Part shown: positions 40,016 to 49,013 of the stretch, in pieces
Layout of the letters: each line of letters begins with the position of its first letter
Numbering within the stretch: the first letter of the stretch is position 1
DNA from: Algoriphagus resistens
GTDB lineage: Bacteria > Bacteroidota > Bacteroidia > Cytophagales > Cyclobacteriaceae
DNA length: 64,000 nucleotides
Assembly: GCF_001442615.1 (NCBI RefSeq)
Contig: NZ_LMXN01000020.1
Span: 1 to 64,000, forward strand
Direction: 5' to 3'
Program-made: the position numbers and the translations under genes
The notes under the pieces: model-generated
What the model saw: the letters and a program-made list of their open reading frames with translations, nothing else
What the model was told of the DNA's origin: nothing
The model's database searches: none

Positions 40016-40047
40016 AGGCAGTTAGGAATTCTCCCCAGAATTTCTTC
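40016..40047. other. Strong hairpin between FecR and SusC genes
   Basis: AGGCAG...CTGCCT enclosing AATTCT-CCCC-AGAATT, followed on the plus strand by seven T. Both flanking genes are read from the minus strand, where the hairpin is preceded by A7 and lacks a U-run. It could be a partial attenuator or RNA-processing site that separates regulator from receptor expression, or an antisense terminator. Confidence 0.5.
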
Positions 40048-40096
40048 TGCCTTTTTTTAAGGGCTATTGATTTTTGTCATATTATTTTCAGTTTCC

Positions 40097-41146
40097 TTAC
40101 TTGGTTACATACACTTCTCTTCCCTGGATTTCATAGTTGATTCTCGAAGTTTGAGCTATTCCTTCCATTACATTTTCTAAAGACTCATCATAATAAAGCC
40201 CTGTATAGGCCCAGTTACCTCTATTTATTCCAGTGGCATTAACTTTTACACCATACCAGCTTTCTATTTTTTCAACTACAGAATTAAAATCGTCATTGGT
40301 GAACACTAAATATTTATCCTTCCACCCTGTGACTTGCATCAGGTCAAAATTCTTTTTGGACATATGCCCTGTCTCCTCCAGCTCAATCATTTCCATCGGG
40401 TTCAGCACTACTTGATTGCCCTGATTGTCATTGACTTTCACTTTCCCCGACACTAAAGCCACCTCAAGCTGCCCTTCCCTGTTGTTTACATTGAAGCTTG
40501 TACCTAAAACTGCTACTTTTGCCTCATTTACCTGGACTACAAATGGCCTACGTTCTTCCTTGGCCACATCAAAAAAAGCTTCTCCTTTTTCCAGAATTAC
40601 AAATCGTAGTGAATCTGTAAACCTTTCAGGATATGAAATTGTCGAGTTGGAATTAAGATGAATAACCGTCCCATCATTAAGATGAACCACCCTTTTCTTG
40701 CCACCTCCATTTTCCTTTGTGATCCAAGCTATTTCTTCAACCATTTTGGGTGATTCTGGGATGTTGAACAGTATTAAACTGGTAAATCCTATGATAAACA
40801 CCGCCGCGATATTTCGAAGCGATAGCAGCATGTACCATTTTGACTTTTCGGTGGAACATATTTCCGGAATATGGCCATCTTCCTGATCTGCTTTCAGTAT
40901 ATTCTCAAACACTTCGATATAGGCATCATCAGAAAACTCGACATTCTCCTTGTAATCGATGGAACGTACTAACCCTGCAGCTTCTGCTACCACTTCCTTT
41001 TTATGGGGGTTAGAAAGCAGCCACTTTTCCCAAAAATGAAGGTTGTTTTCGTCAGGTGACTTTACCCATTGAACAAAGAATTCATCGGCAACAAAGTCCT
41101 CAAACCCAAATTCTTCATATTTTTTATGTTTTCTAGAAGTAGACAT
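40097..41146 (-). CDS. FecR-family anti-sigma factor
   Basis: 349 residues. The cytoplasmic N-terminal part (about 1-105) has FFVQWVKSPDENNLHFWEKW, the sigma-binding helical motif common to Bacteroidota FecR. There is one membrane helix (about 108-128, LRNIAAVFIIGFTSLILF). A periplasmic FecR domain follows (about 145-245, VVHLNDGTVIHLNSNSTI and GEAFFDVAKEERRPFVV), then a C-terminal DUF4974 domain (about 270-349). It starts 5 bp after the ECF sigma gene stop. It is expected to hold that sigma factor until the STN domain of the SusC protein signals substrate binding. Confidence 0.95.
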   Translation of the reverse strand: MSTSRKHKKYEEFGFEDFVADEFFVQWVKSPDENNLHFWEKWLLSNPHKKEVVAEAAGLVRSIDYKENVEFSDDAYIEVFENILKADQEDGHIPEICSTEKSKWYMLLSLRNIAAVFIIGFTSLILFNIPESPKMVEEIAWITKENGGGKKRVVHLNDGTVIHLNSNSTISYPERFTDSLRFVILEKGEAFFDVAKEERRPFVVQVNEAKVAVLGTSFNVNNREGQLEVALVSGKVKVNDNQGNQVVLNPMEMIELEETGHMSKKNFDLMQVTGWKDKYLVFTNDDFNSVVEKIESWYGVKVNATGINRGNWAYTGLYYDESLENVMEGIAQTSRINYEIQGREVYVTK

Positions 41147-41151
41147 TGCAA

Positions 41152-41787
41152 TTAATAACTCGTTGGTTTAATAAGTTCTTTAAGGGTTGCTAGCGCTCTA
41201 TAGACGATTTTTCTAGCTGTTTTCACTTCACTAAAATTCATTATGTTAGCTATTTCCTTATAGCTCAGTTCTTCCACGTAAAATAGTAGGATTACTTTCC
41301 GTTGCTTGGTAGTCAGTTGATTTAGACCTCGTTGGACTTTCTGTTTAAGTTCAGTTTCAACCTCCCGTTTAATAATGCTCACTTCTGGGGAGACTTCAAT
41401 GAGAAAATGATTCTCAAAGATGTTATCTTCCAATGTCTCCACAGAAGCTTCCGTCTTGAGGTTCTTAATTATTTCTCTTTGAATTGATTTAAATAAGTAT
41501 CCTTTGATATTGTTGACCTTGCTAAGGCTGCCCCGCTTCTTCCGCAGGTATATGAAAAGATTCTGGATGCTATCTTTCACCAGATAGGAATCGCGTGAAT
41601 ATTGACTACTGAATCGAAATAAATCCTTCACGTAGGTCCGATAGATATAATTAAAAGCCATTTCATCCCCTTTATCAAAGGCGTTCCAGATATCATAATC
41701 CGATTTCTTGTCAAAAACCTTAATTATTTCTAGATGCTTCGATGAGATGAAAGTAGTTTCTGGCTGTTTTTTTGGGTTATTGTTCAT
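41152..41787 (-). CDS. ECF-type RNA polymerase sigma factor
   Basis: 211 residues. Region 2 (about 38-105) has FNYIYRTYVKDLFRFSSQY and DSIQNLFIYLRKKR. Region 4 (about 145-205) has LTTKQRKVILLFYVEELSYKEIA and the recognition helix SEVKTARKIVYRALATL. The ATG is preceded by AAAGGAG about 15 bp upstream. It is operonic with FecR. Expected target: the SusC/SusD/sulfatase transcript immediately downstream. Confidence 0.95.
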   Translation of the reverse strand: MNNNPKKQPETTFISSKHLEIIKVFDKKSDYDIWNAFDKGDEMAFNYIYRTYVKDLFRFSSQYSRDSYLVKDSIQNLFIYLRKKRGSLSKVNNIKGYLFKSIQREIIKNLKTEASVETLEDNIFENHFLIEVSPEVSIIKREVETELKQKVQRGLNQLTTKQRKVILLFYVEELSYKEIANIMNFSEVKTARKIVYRALATLKELIKPTSY

Positions 41788-41970
41788 TGAAAATTGGAAT
41801 TTCTTCTCCTTTCTAAAATAATGAGGGTGTAAAAGAATAAAATGACCCCATAATATTCTAAAATATTTTCCAAAGCCATCAATGCGTTAACTTATCGCTA
41901 TGGGTACCCATTTAAACAGTTAATCCCCTAGCTGCGCATGCATGGAAATAGATTTCCAAAAAACATGAAA

Positions 41971-42010
41971 AAAGAAAAAACCAATGAGTTTACACCCATT
42001 GGTTTCTTTC
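41971..42010 (-). terminator. Rho-independent terminator after the gluconate-dehydrogenase-like gene
   Basis: AAACCAATG and CATTGGTTT flank a 10-base loop (41978-42005). On the minus strand the hairpin is followed by a T-rich run. It lies 24 bp past the stop at 42034 and separates the GMC unit from the sigma operon. Confidence 0.75.
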
Positions 42011-42033
42011 AAGTGAAATTAAAGCAGAATAAG

Positions 42034-42741
42034 TTATCCGATTATGTTAGCCTCATCATCCCACTGGACTATAGTGCCCCGATCCTCAGGTTTTAGATAA
42101 AGTGGAATGTATTTTTCTTCCAGTTTAAACCCATGCTTGTCCATAACCTGCTGAGGTATCCCGTCCCAGGCATTTGGCTTATTTCCTACGTATCCAATAT
42201 ACTTCCAGCCTGCCTCTGTTGAGAAATAGCCTGAGCACGTAAGGTTACGAAGCATATTGAACCAGCGAACAGCCCCTTCGTATTCAGGCTTTGCTTTATC
42301 CGGCCAGGCAACTTCATCCACAATAGTAATCACTTCAGACTCGCTAAGTTCATTGAATGGTTTAGCGAATTTCTCTTCTGCTTCGAAATCCAGCCACATC
42401 AAACCTCCACGCATAGGGGTTTGGTTGTCCGGCTGATCTTTCATCATAAATTCCATGAAGTCCACTACCCCTACTTCACTGGCTGCTGGCGATTCCTCAT
42501 CTTTCGGCAAAATGACATCCACCAAAGTGGTTAGCTTCTTACGCTCTTCATCTGTGAAAAACGTGTCAGAAAGTAGCTCCTGATCCCGTTGTTTTTCCTC
42601 TGCAGTTCTCCCTCCAATTGTACCTCCTGAAAGCAAATCCTTTGGAGGTAAAGCCTGCTGTTCAGGAGAGCAGCCTGTCAGCAATAAACCTGTACCGACA
42701 GAGCCTGTAAAGAGCAGTTTTAAATTTTCTCTTCTGTTCAT
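42034..42741 (-). CDS. Gluconate 2-dehydrogenase subunit 3-like protein
   Basis: 235 residues. The N-terminus MNRRENLKLLFTGSVGTGLLLTGC combines a double-Arg start with a lipobox-like end (Cys24), so it is an exported, possibly lipid-anchored protein. The body has LTTLVDVILPKDEESPAASEVGVVDFM and later MLRNLTCSGYFSTEAGWKYIGYVGN, both typical of the gluconate-2-dehydrogenase gamma-subunit family. The gene follows the GMC oxidoreductase by 3 bp, the usual order. It is probably the small subunit that helps export or assemble the FAD subunit and link it to electron acceptors. Confidence 0.9.
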   Translation of the reverse strand: MNRRENLKLLFTGSVGTGLLLTGCSPEQQALPPKDLLSGGTIGGRTAEEKQRDQELLSDTFFTDEERKKLTTLVDVILPKDEESPAASEVGVVDFMEFMMKDQPDNQTPMRGGLMWLDFEAEEKFAKPFNELSESEVITIVDEVAWPDKAKPEYEGAVRWFNMLRNLTCSGYFSTEAGWKYIGYVGNKPNAWDGIPQQVMDKHGFKLEEKYIPLYLKPEDRGTIVQWDDEANIIG

Positions 42742-42744
42742 GGT

Positions 42745-44487
42745 TTAGATATTTTTCTTTTTCAATTCAGAAACTATGTAATCGGAAGTTCTCCAAGCTA
42801 AAGCCAAAATCGTCCAGGTAGGGTTTTTATCTGCCTGGGACACGAATGGTCCTGCATCCACTACAAACAAGTTGTCACAATCGTGGGCTTGGCAATTGGA
42901 GTTCAGAACTGAAGTGGAAGGGTCATCTCCCATTCGGGTTGTACCTACTTCATGAATAATTCTGCCCGGAGCCAAGAGTCCATATTTCGTTTCTGGCCCT
43001 GGCTTGGAACCCAGCAGGATCCCACCGGCTTCTGTCAGAATCTCTTCAAAGGTATCATGCATATGTTTCGCCTGCTTTACCTCTTGGTCTGTCCAGTTAT
43101 AATTAAATCTTAATACCGGAATACCGTATTTGTCCACGGTATTTGGATCAATCTCACAATAGTTATCATACATAGGCACACTTTCTCCCCTACCAGACAT
43201 TCCCATAGTAGAGCCATATAGCCTGCGGATGTCCTTTTTCATACCGATTCCATAACCACCGTTTTGGCTTGGCTCGCCAAATTCATCCTTTATATACTGG
43301 CGCATGGAATTCATGCTTCCACCGGTTCCGTAAGCTGGCTGTGTCATTCCGCCCCAGTATTCTATGTGGTATCCCCTTGCAAAATCCAGCTTCTTATTAT
43401 CTCCCCACCAAGGGGTGTACATGTGCATTCCTCCTACACCATCCTCATTGTACCGCTCACGGTCCATCATGCTTGGCACTATGGCCATTCGGTCAGTCCC
43501 TGTGGAATCATGCAGATATCTTCCTACCATCCCTGAGCCATTCCCTATACCGTCGGGATGGGTTTTGGATTTAGAATTCATCATGATTCTGGCAGATTCA
43601 CAAGCCGAGGCGCCTAACACAACCACCCTGGATTTCAGTTTGTATTCCTTCATGTCCACTTTGCTCACAAAGGAAACTCCAGTAGCCTTACCCTTTTCAT
43701 CTGTGGTCACTTTCCTTACCATAGAATGGGTGTAAAGATCCACTTTGCCTTTTTTCATCGCAGGATGGACCAGGCAAGTACCTGCTGAGAAATCTGCATA
43801 TACCTGACAGGCTCTATTACACTGGCGACAGAAAAAGCAAACCCCTCTCTCCTCATTGATTGGCCGTGTAAGCATAGATAAACGTGCAGGGATCATGGGC
43901 ACCCCCATTTTGTCTGCACCCTTCTTCATATACAATTCATGCAGCCGTGGCTTTGGTGGAGGGAGGAAAAAGCCATCCGGCTCATTATAAATACCTTCCT
44001 TGGTACCAAAAACACCAATTAATTTATCAACTTTATCATAATAGGGCTTCAGGTCATCATATCCTATAGGCCAATTATGCCCCAGCCCATCTATACTGGC
44101 ACGCTTGAAATCATTAGGTCCAAACCGGAGCGAAATACGTCCCCAATGGTTTGTCCTACCTCCGACCATCCTGGATCTGAACCAATCGAACTCAGTCCCG
44201 TTTTTTCTGGTGTATGGTTCTCCATCTATATCCCAGCCCCCTATTGCTGCATCAAAGTCACCAAAAGGACGAATACGGGTACCAGCTCCTCTCCTAGGAG
44301 ATTCCCACGGCGGTCTTAGTTGTGTTCGATCTTCCTCTTTGGCCGGGTCAAAATCCCCTCCAGCTTCCACTACAGCTACAGATAAACCTGCTTCGGAAAG
44401 TATTTTGGAGGCCATACCACCTCCTGCTCCAGACCCTACAATAATAACATCATAGGCTTCACCGGAATTTTTAATTTGAAAACTCAT
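42745..44487 (-). CDS. GMC-family FAD-dependent oxidoreductase (large subunit)
   Basis: 580 residues. FAD-binding GxGxxG in DVIIVGSGAGGGMASKIL (about 14-31), then EAGG, and RSRMVGGRTNHWG (about 108-120), the FAD-contacting stretch of GMC proteins. The C-terminal GMC domain has HEVGTTRMGDDPSTSVLN (active His near 516) and the end VDAGPFVSQADKNPTWTILALAW. A cluster of Cys (CFFCRQCNRACQ near 217-228) is unusual for plain GMC enzymes but typical of this dehydrogenase group. No signal peptide is present, so it is probably carried out together with the exported small subunit at 42034. Likely oxidises a sugar, polyol or related alcohol; the substrate is unknown. Confidence 0.92.
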   Translation of the reverse strand: MSFQIKNSGEAYDVIIVGSGAGGGMASKILSEAGLSVAVVEAGGDFDPAKEEDRTQLRPPWESPRRGAGTRIRPFGDFDAAIGGWDIDGEPYTRKNGTEFDWFRSRMVGGRTNHWGRISLRFGPNDFKRASIDGLGHNWPIGYDDLKPYYDKVDKLIGVFGTKEGIYNEPDGFFLPPPKPRLHELYMKKGADKMGVPMIPARLSMLTRPINEERGVCFFCRQCNRACQVYADFSAGTCLVHPAMKKGKVDLYTHSMVRKVTTDEKGKATGVSFVSKVDMKEYKLKSRVVVLGASACESARIMMNSKSKTHPDGIGNGSGMVGRYLHDSTGTDRMAIVPSMMDRERYNEDGVGGMHMYTPWWGDNKKLDFARGYHIEYWGGMTQPAYGTGGSMNSMRQYIKDEFGEPSQNGGYGIGMKKDIRRLYGSTMGMSGRGESVPMYDNYCEIDPNTVDKYGIPVLRFNYNWTDQEVKQAKHMHDTFEEILTEAGGILLGSKPGPETKYGLLAPGRIIHEVGTTRMGDDPSTSVLNSNCQAHDCDNLFVVDAGPFVSQADKNPTWTILALAWRTSDYIVSELKKKNI

Positions 44488-44780
44488 TAGATAGAATTTA
44501 CTTTTTGATGTGATTCAGTTTGAAAAAGAGAAGTCAATTGCCTCTATTCAGCCAGCGTACTTCTTCCAGTCCTAAAATAACAAAATAATTTCTTCCCAAG
44601 CGCCTGATTTACCTATTCAGATTCAATCCAAAAAGCGTCTAAACCCAGTTAAAAAAGACTTTGTTGAAATATAATTGCCTTTTGCAGCTAAAAAAGGGAC
44701 ATTAAGCATTACTTCAGACACCTGTCAGCGCTTCAAACTCAGATTTACGACTTTCTCTATTTTTTTATAAATGGATTTTA
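44488..44780. other. Intergenic region upstream of the GMC gene
   Basis: About 290 bp between the GMC start and the right end of the tnpB remnant. A+T rich, with the GMC promoter presumably close to its start. No hairpin, promoter pair or coding sequence is convincing. Confidence 0.4.
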
Positions 44781-44782
44781 AA

Positions 44783-44900
44783 CGTTGTGAACTACCCGCC
44801 CACGGCAGAGATGGGTTGGGTTTCGGGGGTCATAGACTCGCCCAATGGCAACGCCTCATCCCGTTTTTGTTTTGTGTCCGACTGCATTCCACAACCAGAT
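44783..44900 (-). ncRNA. Possible omega/reRNA-like right-end RNA of the tnpB remnant
   Basis: In IS200/IS605 elements the guide RNA scaffold overlaps the 3' end of tnpB and runs to the right end. Here the 3' end of the frame and the motif CTGCCGTGGGCGGGTAGTTCA are preserved, ending near 44785. The boundaries and folding are inferred only. Confidence 0.3.
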
Positions 44901-45355
44901 AGTACGTTTACACCTTGCTTTAAGATGTTCTTTGCCGCATTGACATCCCTGTCATGGATTTCACCACAAGACCCACAAAACCAAGCTCTTATGAAAAGGG
45001 CTAAATCCTTTTTTATCCATCCACAAGTTGAACAACTTTTGCTTGATGGGAACCATCGGACGATTTTAACGAATGGCCTATCGTTCCAATTAGCCTTATA
45101 TTCAAGCATACTGTAAAATGCACCCAACGAAACATCACCTATTGCCTGTGCAAGGCAATGGCTCTTCATTATATTCTTTACGGCAAGGTCTTCAACCGAT
45201 ATCACCTCGTGGTTTTTTGACAATTTCAGTTGATACCTTATGCAGGTAAACCTTTCTGATATCCGTTAGTTGTTCGTGGACAGCTGCAAGTTTTTGTTTT
45301 TGTCTGCCCCTTGACCCGCTTCCTTTTGTTTTTACCTGAGGTGATGGGCCCTTTG
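44792..45355 (-). pseudogene. tnpB: TnpB fragment (RuvC-like, IS200/IS605 OrfB), 5'-truncated and frame-shifted
   Basis: The C-terminal 140 residues are intact in one frame. They hold the zinc finger CSTCGW...CGSCGE and the RuvC-III motif HDRDVNAAKNI, with the RuvC-II stretch VISVEDLAVKNI just before. Upstream, another frame carries RQKQKLAAVHEQLTDIRKVY and HKVSTEIVK, the normal preceding part. The two join at a run of six A (plus-strand TTTTTT near 45211-45218), where one extra A shifts the frame. The N-terminal half, including the first RuvC Asp, is missing and a TGA lies at the 5' edge. It is not a functional nuclease as read, unless frame slippage occurs, and even then it lacks the N-terminal half. 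Confidence 0.85.
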
Positions 45356-45432
45356 TTTGTCCAATAGGTGAAAATCACCAGAAACCATTGGACAATACAT
45401 CCTTACACAAGGTTAGCGTTTGTCGCCTACAT

Positions 45433-45459
45433 CCCATCCACGCTAAGGCGATGGATGGG
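45433..45459. repeat. Left-end-like hairpin of the IS605-type element
   Basis: CCCATCCA and TGGATGGG enclose CGC-TAAG-GCG-A, an almost perfect 11-bp stem with a TAAG loop. Subterminal imperfect palindromes of this kind are what Y1 transposases recognise in IS200/IS605 elements. Confidence 0.55.
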
Positions 45460-45587
45460 TTTTACGCTCCATTGTATAAAAAAGACAAAATGTTCCCCCC
45501 ACATTTGGTATTTTATTTAAAAGGTTATTCACTTGTATCGCTTTTTTCCAAATTTTGCAAACAAACGACCTAGAATTCTTAAGCTGC

Positions 45588-46394
45588 ATGTCAATCGGAG
45601 TAAAGTCAAAGCTGGAAAGTGAAACTCTCATTAAAGTATCGCGGATGAAGCCAGTCATTAAACCGACTGTCCCGCACCGGCATGCAGGATATCATGAATT
45701 GATTTTTCTTTCCAAAGGGGCAGGCTCGCATACGATTGGAGATGAGAAATTTGATATCATTCCATATACAGGGTATTACCTCGGACTGAGTGAAGTGCAT
45801 TGTTGGGATTTCAGTAAGATTCCTGACGGATACGTAGTTCTATTCAAAGAAGAGGCCTTGGCACAATACCCGAATTCCTTCAACAGCCTTTTTCAATTGA
45901 CTAAAACCTTTGAAATAGGAAACCCGAACGAGCAGATATTTCCTCTTTTAGAAACCTTTTATAAGGAGTACAAAAAAGGAAGCTCCCGTGAAGTACTTTC
46001 TGCCCATCTCAATGTACTTATCCTGACTACACTCAATCTTCCTTCCTCCTCTCCAAAACTAGACTCCACCGTCATCGATCAATTGGCATTATTTAAAAGG
46101 TTAATCAATGAGCATTTTACGCAACTTAAAAATGTCCAGGATTATGCCGCGCTGATGAATATCCCGGTAAGGAGACTGAATTCGATCTGTAAAACCACCC
46201 TCAACACTAACGCCAGGGAAGTGATCAAAGAACGCATATTGATAGAAGCTAAAAATTCGTTGACACACACAAGTAGTCAGGTAACAGAAATAGCCTATGC
46301 GTTGAATTTCACTGACTCTTCTAATTTCGTAAAGTTCTTTAAACAACAGACAAATCTTACGCCCTTACAGTATAGATCCAAAATAAAAGTCTGA
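45588..46394 (+). CDS. AraC-family transcriptional regulator
   Basis: The frame opens at a TTG (45555), and I use the ATG at 45588 (268 residues). A cupin-like sensing domain (about 15-110) contains VPHRHAGYHELIFLSKGAG. Two HTH motifs at about 170-265 follow: LKNVQDYAALMNIPVRRLN and SQVTEIAYALNFTDSSNFVKFFKQQT, ending TPLQYRSK. Such regulators sense a small molecule and activate nearby genes; the TonB-type receptor at 46473, 78 bp downstream on the same strand, is the obvious candidate. A short hairpin, ATACCA-TTAT-TGGTAT (46397-46412), follows the stop. Confidence 0.92.
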   Translation: MSIGVKSKLESETLIKVSRMKPVIKPTVPHRHAGYHELIFLSKGAGSHTIGDEKFDIIPYTGYYLGLSEVHCWDFSKIPDGYVVLFKEEALAQYPNSFNSLFQLTKTFEIGNPNEQIFPLLETFYKEYKKGSSREVLSAHLNVLILTTLNLPSSSPKLDSTVIDQLALFKRLINEHFTQLKNVQDYAALMNIPVRRLNSICKTTLNTNAREVIKERILIEAKNSLTHTSSQVTEIAYALNFTDSSNFVKFFKQQTNLTPLQYRSKIKV

Positions 46395-46396
46395 TT

Positions 46397-46412
46397 ATAC
46401 CATTATTGGTAT
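46397..46412 (+). terminator. Weak hairpin after the AraC gene
   Basis: ATACCA-TTAT-TGGTAT begins 3 bp past the stop and is followed by TTATC. It is short and A+T rich, so it is at best a weak terminator before the receptor gene. Confidence 0.35.
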
Positions 46413-46472
46413 TTATCTACCGTAAGATAATACAGTAGCACTGGTTCTTTGTAGTTAAACAATAAACCTCCA

Positions 46473-48935
46473 ATGACCAGAATATTACTGTTGCTCTCAG
46501 TTATCTTTTTTACTGGAACTGCCTTTTCTCAAACCGGAGTAAAAGGAAAATTGATCGATCAGTCCGAAAACAATCCTTTGGAATATGCCAACGTAGCCAT
46601 TTATCAAGTCAAGGACAGTGTTTTGATTGCCGGGGCAGTAACAGACCAGAGTGGCACCTTTTCTCTGGAAAATCTGAAAGCAGGGGACTATTATCTTTTA
46701 GCCCAGTTTCTGGGATATGAAACCAAGCGCATTGCAGAAATAGCTATTTCAAAAAACCAGCTAGTTGATCTGGGTACAATTTCGCTAAGTCCTGACCGCC
46801 AATTACTGGCAGAAGTAGAAGTATCGGGCAAGAAATTCACAACAATGAATCAAGTGGACCGTCAGGTTTACAATTCTGAAAATTTCCTTACCAGCCAAGG
46901 TGGTACGGCTGTAGACGTACTAAGAAATCTTCCTTCTGTGAGCATAAATGCACAAGGTGAACTATCAGTAAGAGGTACAACTGGCTTTGTGGTCATGGTG
47001 AATGGCAAGCCTACGCAATCCAGCCCGGAAGCCTTGCTTTCACAGTTACCTGCAAATGCCGTAGAAAAGATAGAATTGGTCACCTCTCCATCTGCCAGAT
47101 ATGACCCCGAGGGAAAAGCAGGAATCATCAACATTATCACCAAAAAAGGTGTGACTGACGGCACATTTGTACAAATAAATGCCAAGATCGGAACGCCGAG
47201 TATCGAGCCATACGACAACAAGGACAACCCCAAGCGCTATGGAGCTGACTTCACCATCAATCATAAAAAGGGAAAATGGGATCTCTCTGTAGGCGGGAAT
47301 TATCAAAGAAATGACATCAATGGAAGAAGAGAAGGGAATGTCTTTACAATAAGCGGTGATACAACCACTCATTTTCCATCGGATGGGGAACGAAGCACCG
47401 ATGCTGAAACCTATTCGGGAAGATTCACACTGGGTTTTACCCCTAATGAATACAATGACTTTAGCATGGGATTCTATGCCGGAAAAAAAACCAGTGACAG
47501 GACTGCAGATATTCTTTATTATGACAATCATGCAGAAGTGAACGGTGAACGTCTTTACACGATGCAGTATTATAACGAAAACCTCAGGATCCGAAGGGGG
47601 GATTTCATCTTGGGAAGTTTGGATTACAAGCATGTTTTCCAAAATGAATCCCAAATTTCCGGTTCTTTACTTTATGAGTACACGATGCTTGGTGGACCGA
47701 CCACCAACCGGAATCTGGGCTATCCGGACACAGGTATTACCTATCAGGACGAGTATAACACAAACGACAACCCTCTCCATGGCACGCGGATTCAAGTGGA
47801 TTACACTGCTTCTCCAAAACCATTTGGAACACTGGAATTTGGCTATCAATACAGATTACTCAATCACACAGGAGACTTTGTCTATGAGAGAAAAAACAGT
47901 GAAACCGGCGAGTTTGAACTGGTTTCTGAATTTTCCAGCACAGTAGATCTGAACAGAGTATTACACTCAGGGTACGGTCAACTGAATGGTACAAAAGGCA
48001 AATGGAGTTATTCGGCCGGGGCAAGAGTTGAGTTCATGGACCGAACCTTGGACTTGACCGACAGAGCCGGGACAGTGGATACGACTTATCTGTATGAATT
48101 TGTAAAACTTTATCCGGCTGCAAGTCTTCAGTATTCCTTAAATGACAATCTGCAACTCAAAACCTCCTATTCCAAACGGGTAGAAAGAACAACTACTTTC
48201 AAAATGAACCCGTTCCCGGAAAGAGAGCATTCGGAAACCCTGGAACAAGGTGACCCTACGCTCCTACCTGAATTCGTGGACTTACTGGAAGTGGGAGTTG
48301 TTAAAAATTTTGGTGACAATTTGTTTACCGCCACTACTTACTTCCGGAATGTTCAAAACCTGGTAAACCGGGTGAATACGGTATATAATGACACCATTCT
48401 TAACAGAATATATTCAAATGTCGGCACTGGAAAATCAATTGGACTGGAAGCAGGATTAGAACTTAAGCTAACAGATTGGTGGCAAATTTTCGCCGGCGCA
48501 AATGTATATCAATACACCATTAAGGGCGAATTTGACAACGAACCGATCGATTCCAAAAGCTGGATTTACTCTATAAATGCGAATACAAGTTTCAACTTCG
48601 GGAAGAACTGGGAGGCTCAGTTGGCCGTAAACTACCTTTCCCCTACCAACACCGCTCAGGGTGAGGACTCGCGATTTCTTTCACCTAATTTGAACATTAA
48701 GAAAACCTTCCTGGAAGGCAGGCTAAGCGCTACAATGCAATGGCTAAATATAGATATGGGACTACTTCCCACAAACGAACAGCGGATCAGTACTTGGAGA
48801 GAGGGAGAATTTTATACCACCACAAATTATGTCTACGAAGTAGATGTAATCCAATTCAATCTCAGTTATACGTTCAACAAGTTAAAAAACAACGCCAAGT
48901 TCATCAAGAGTGAATTCGGAGAGCAGGAGTTCTAG
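46473..48935 (+). CDS. TonB-dependent outer membrane receptor, OMP beta-barrel family
   Basis: 820 residues with a signal peptide (MTRILLLLSVIFFTGTAFSQ). The carboxypeptidase-regulatory domain is at about 22-105 (GKLIDQSENNPLEYANVAIY), and a plug at about 120-225 has VDVLRNLPSVSINAQGELSVRG and INIITKKG. A beta-barrel of the OMP_b-brl_3 type fills the rest. It lacks an STN domain. It lies just downstream of an AraC regulator, suggesting ligand-dependent expression. The ligand is unknown (siderophore, peptide or oligosaccharide are all possible). Confidence 0.92.
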   Translation: MTRILLLLSVIFFTGTAFSQTGVKGKLIDQSENNPLEYANVAIYQVKDSVLIAGAVTDQSGTFSLENLKAGDYYLLAQFLGYETKRIAEIAISKNQLVDLGTISLSPDRQLLAEVEVSGKKFTTMNQVDRQVYNSENFLTSQGGTAVDVLRNLPSVSINAQGELSVRGTTGFVVMVNGKPTQSSPEALLSQLPANAVEKIELVTSPSARYDPEGKAGIINIITKKGVTDGTFVQINAKIGTPSIEPYDNKDNPKRYGADFTINHKKGKWDLSVGGNYQRNDINGRREGNVFTISGDTTTHFPSDGERSTDAETYSGRFTLGFTPNEYNDFSMGFYAGKKTSDRTADILYYDNHAEVNGERLYTMQYYNENLRIRRGDFILGSLDYKHVFQNESQISGSLLYEYTMLGGPTTNRNLGYPDTGITYQDEYNTNDNPLHGTRIQVDYTASPKPFGTLEFGYQYRLLNHTGDFVYERKNSETGEFELVSEFSSTVDLNRVLHSGYGQLNGTKGKWSYSAGARVEFMDRTLDLTDRAGTVDTTYLYEFVKLYPAASLQYSLNDNLQLKTSYSKRVERTTTFKMNPFPEREHSETLEQGDPTLLPEFVDLLEVGVVKNFGDNLFTATTYFRNVQNLVNRVNTVYNDTILNRIYSNVGTGKSIGLEAGLELKLTDWWQIFAGANVYQYTIKGEFDNEPIDSKSWIYSINANTSFNFGKNWEAQLAVNYLSPTNTAQGEDSRFLSPNLNIKKTFLEGRLSATMQWLNIDMGLLPTNEQRISTWREGEFYTTTNYVYEVDVIQFNLSYTFNKLKNNAKFIKSEFGEQEF

Positions 48936-49013
48936 AGCCAGATTATTATACACAAGACAGTAGCATTTGATAGACGAGCTTCGTATTCTACTCGAGCTCA
49001 ACTTGATAACCTT

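Larger units (their letters stand above)
44781..45490 (-). mobile_element. Decayed IS200/IS605-type element (tnpB only)
   Basis: The element holds a broken tnpB (44792-45355) read from the minus strand, and no tnpA. At the 3' side the tnpB stop lies inside GGGCGGGTAGTTCA, the shared stop/right-end motif seen in this family. At the 5' side a strong hairpin at 45433-45459 and the following TTTTACGCTCC resemble an IS605-type left end. Nested inverted repeats at 45358-45394 mark the truncated 5' edge of tnpB. The borders are approximate. Without TnpA it cannot transpose on its own. Confidence 0.7.

Noticed and set aside
47046-47654. Minus-strand ORF of 202 codons over the TonB-type receptor
   Set aside because: It is fully antisense to the plug and barrel region of 46473-48935, and shows no domain-like sequence.
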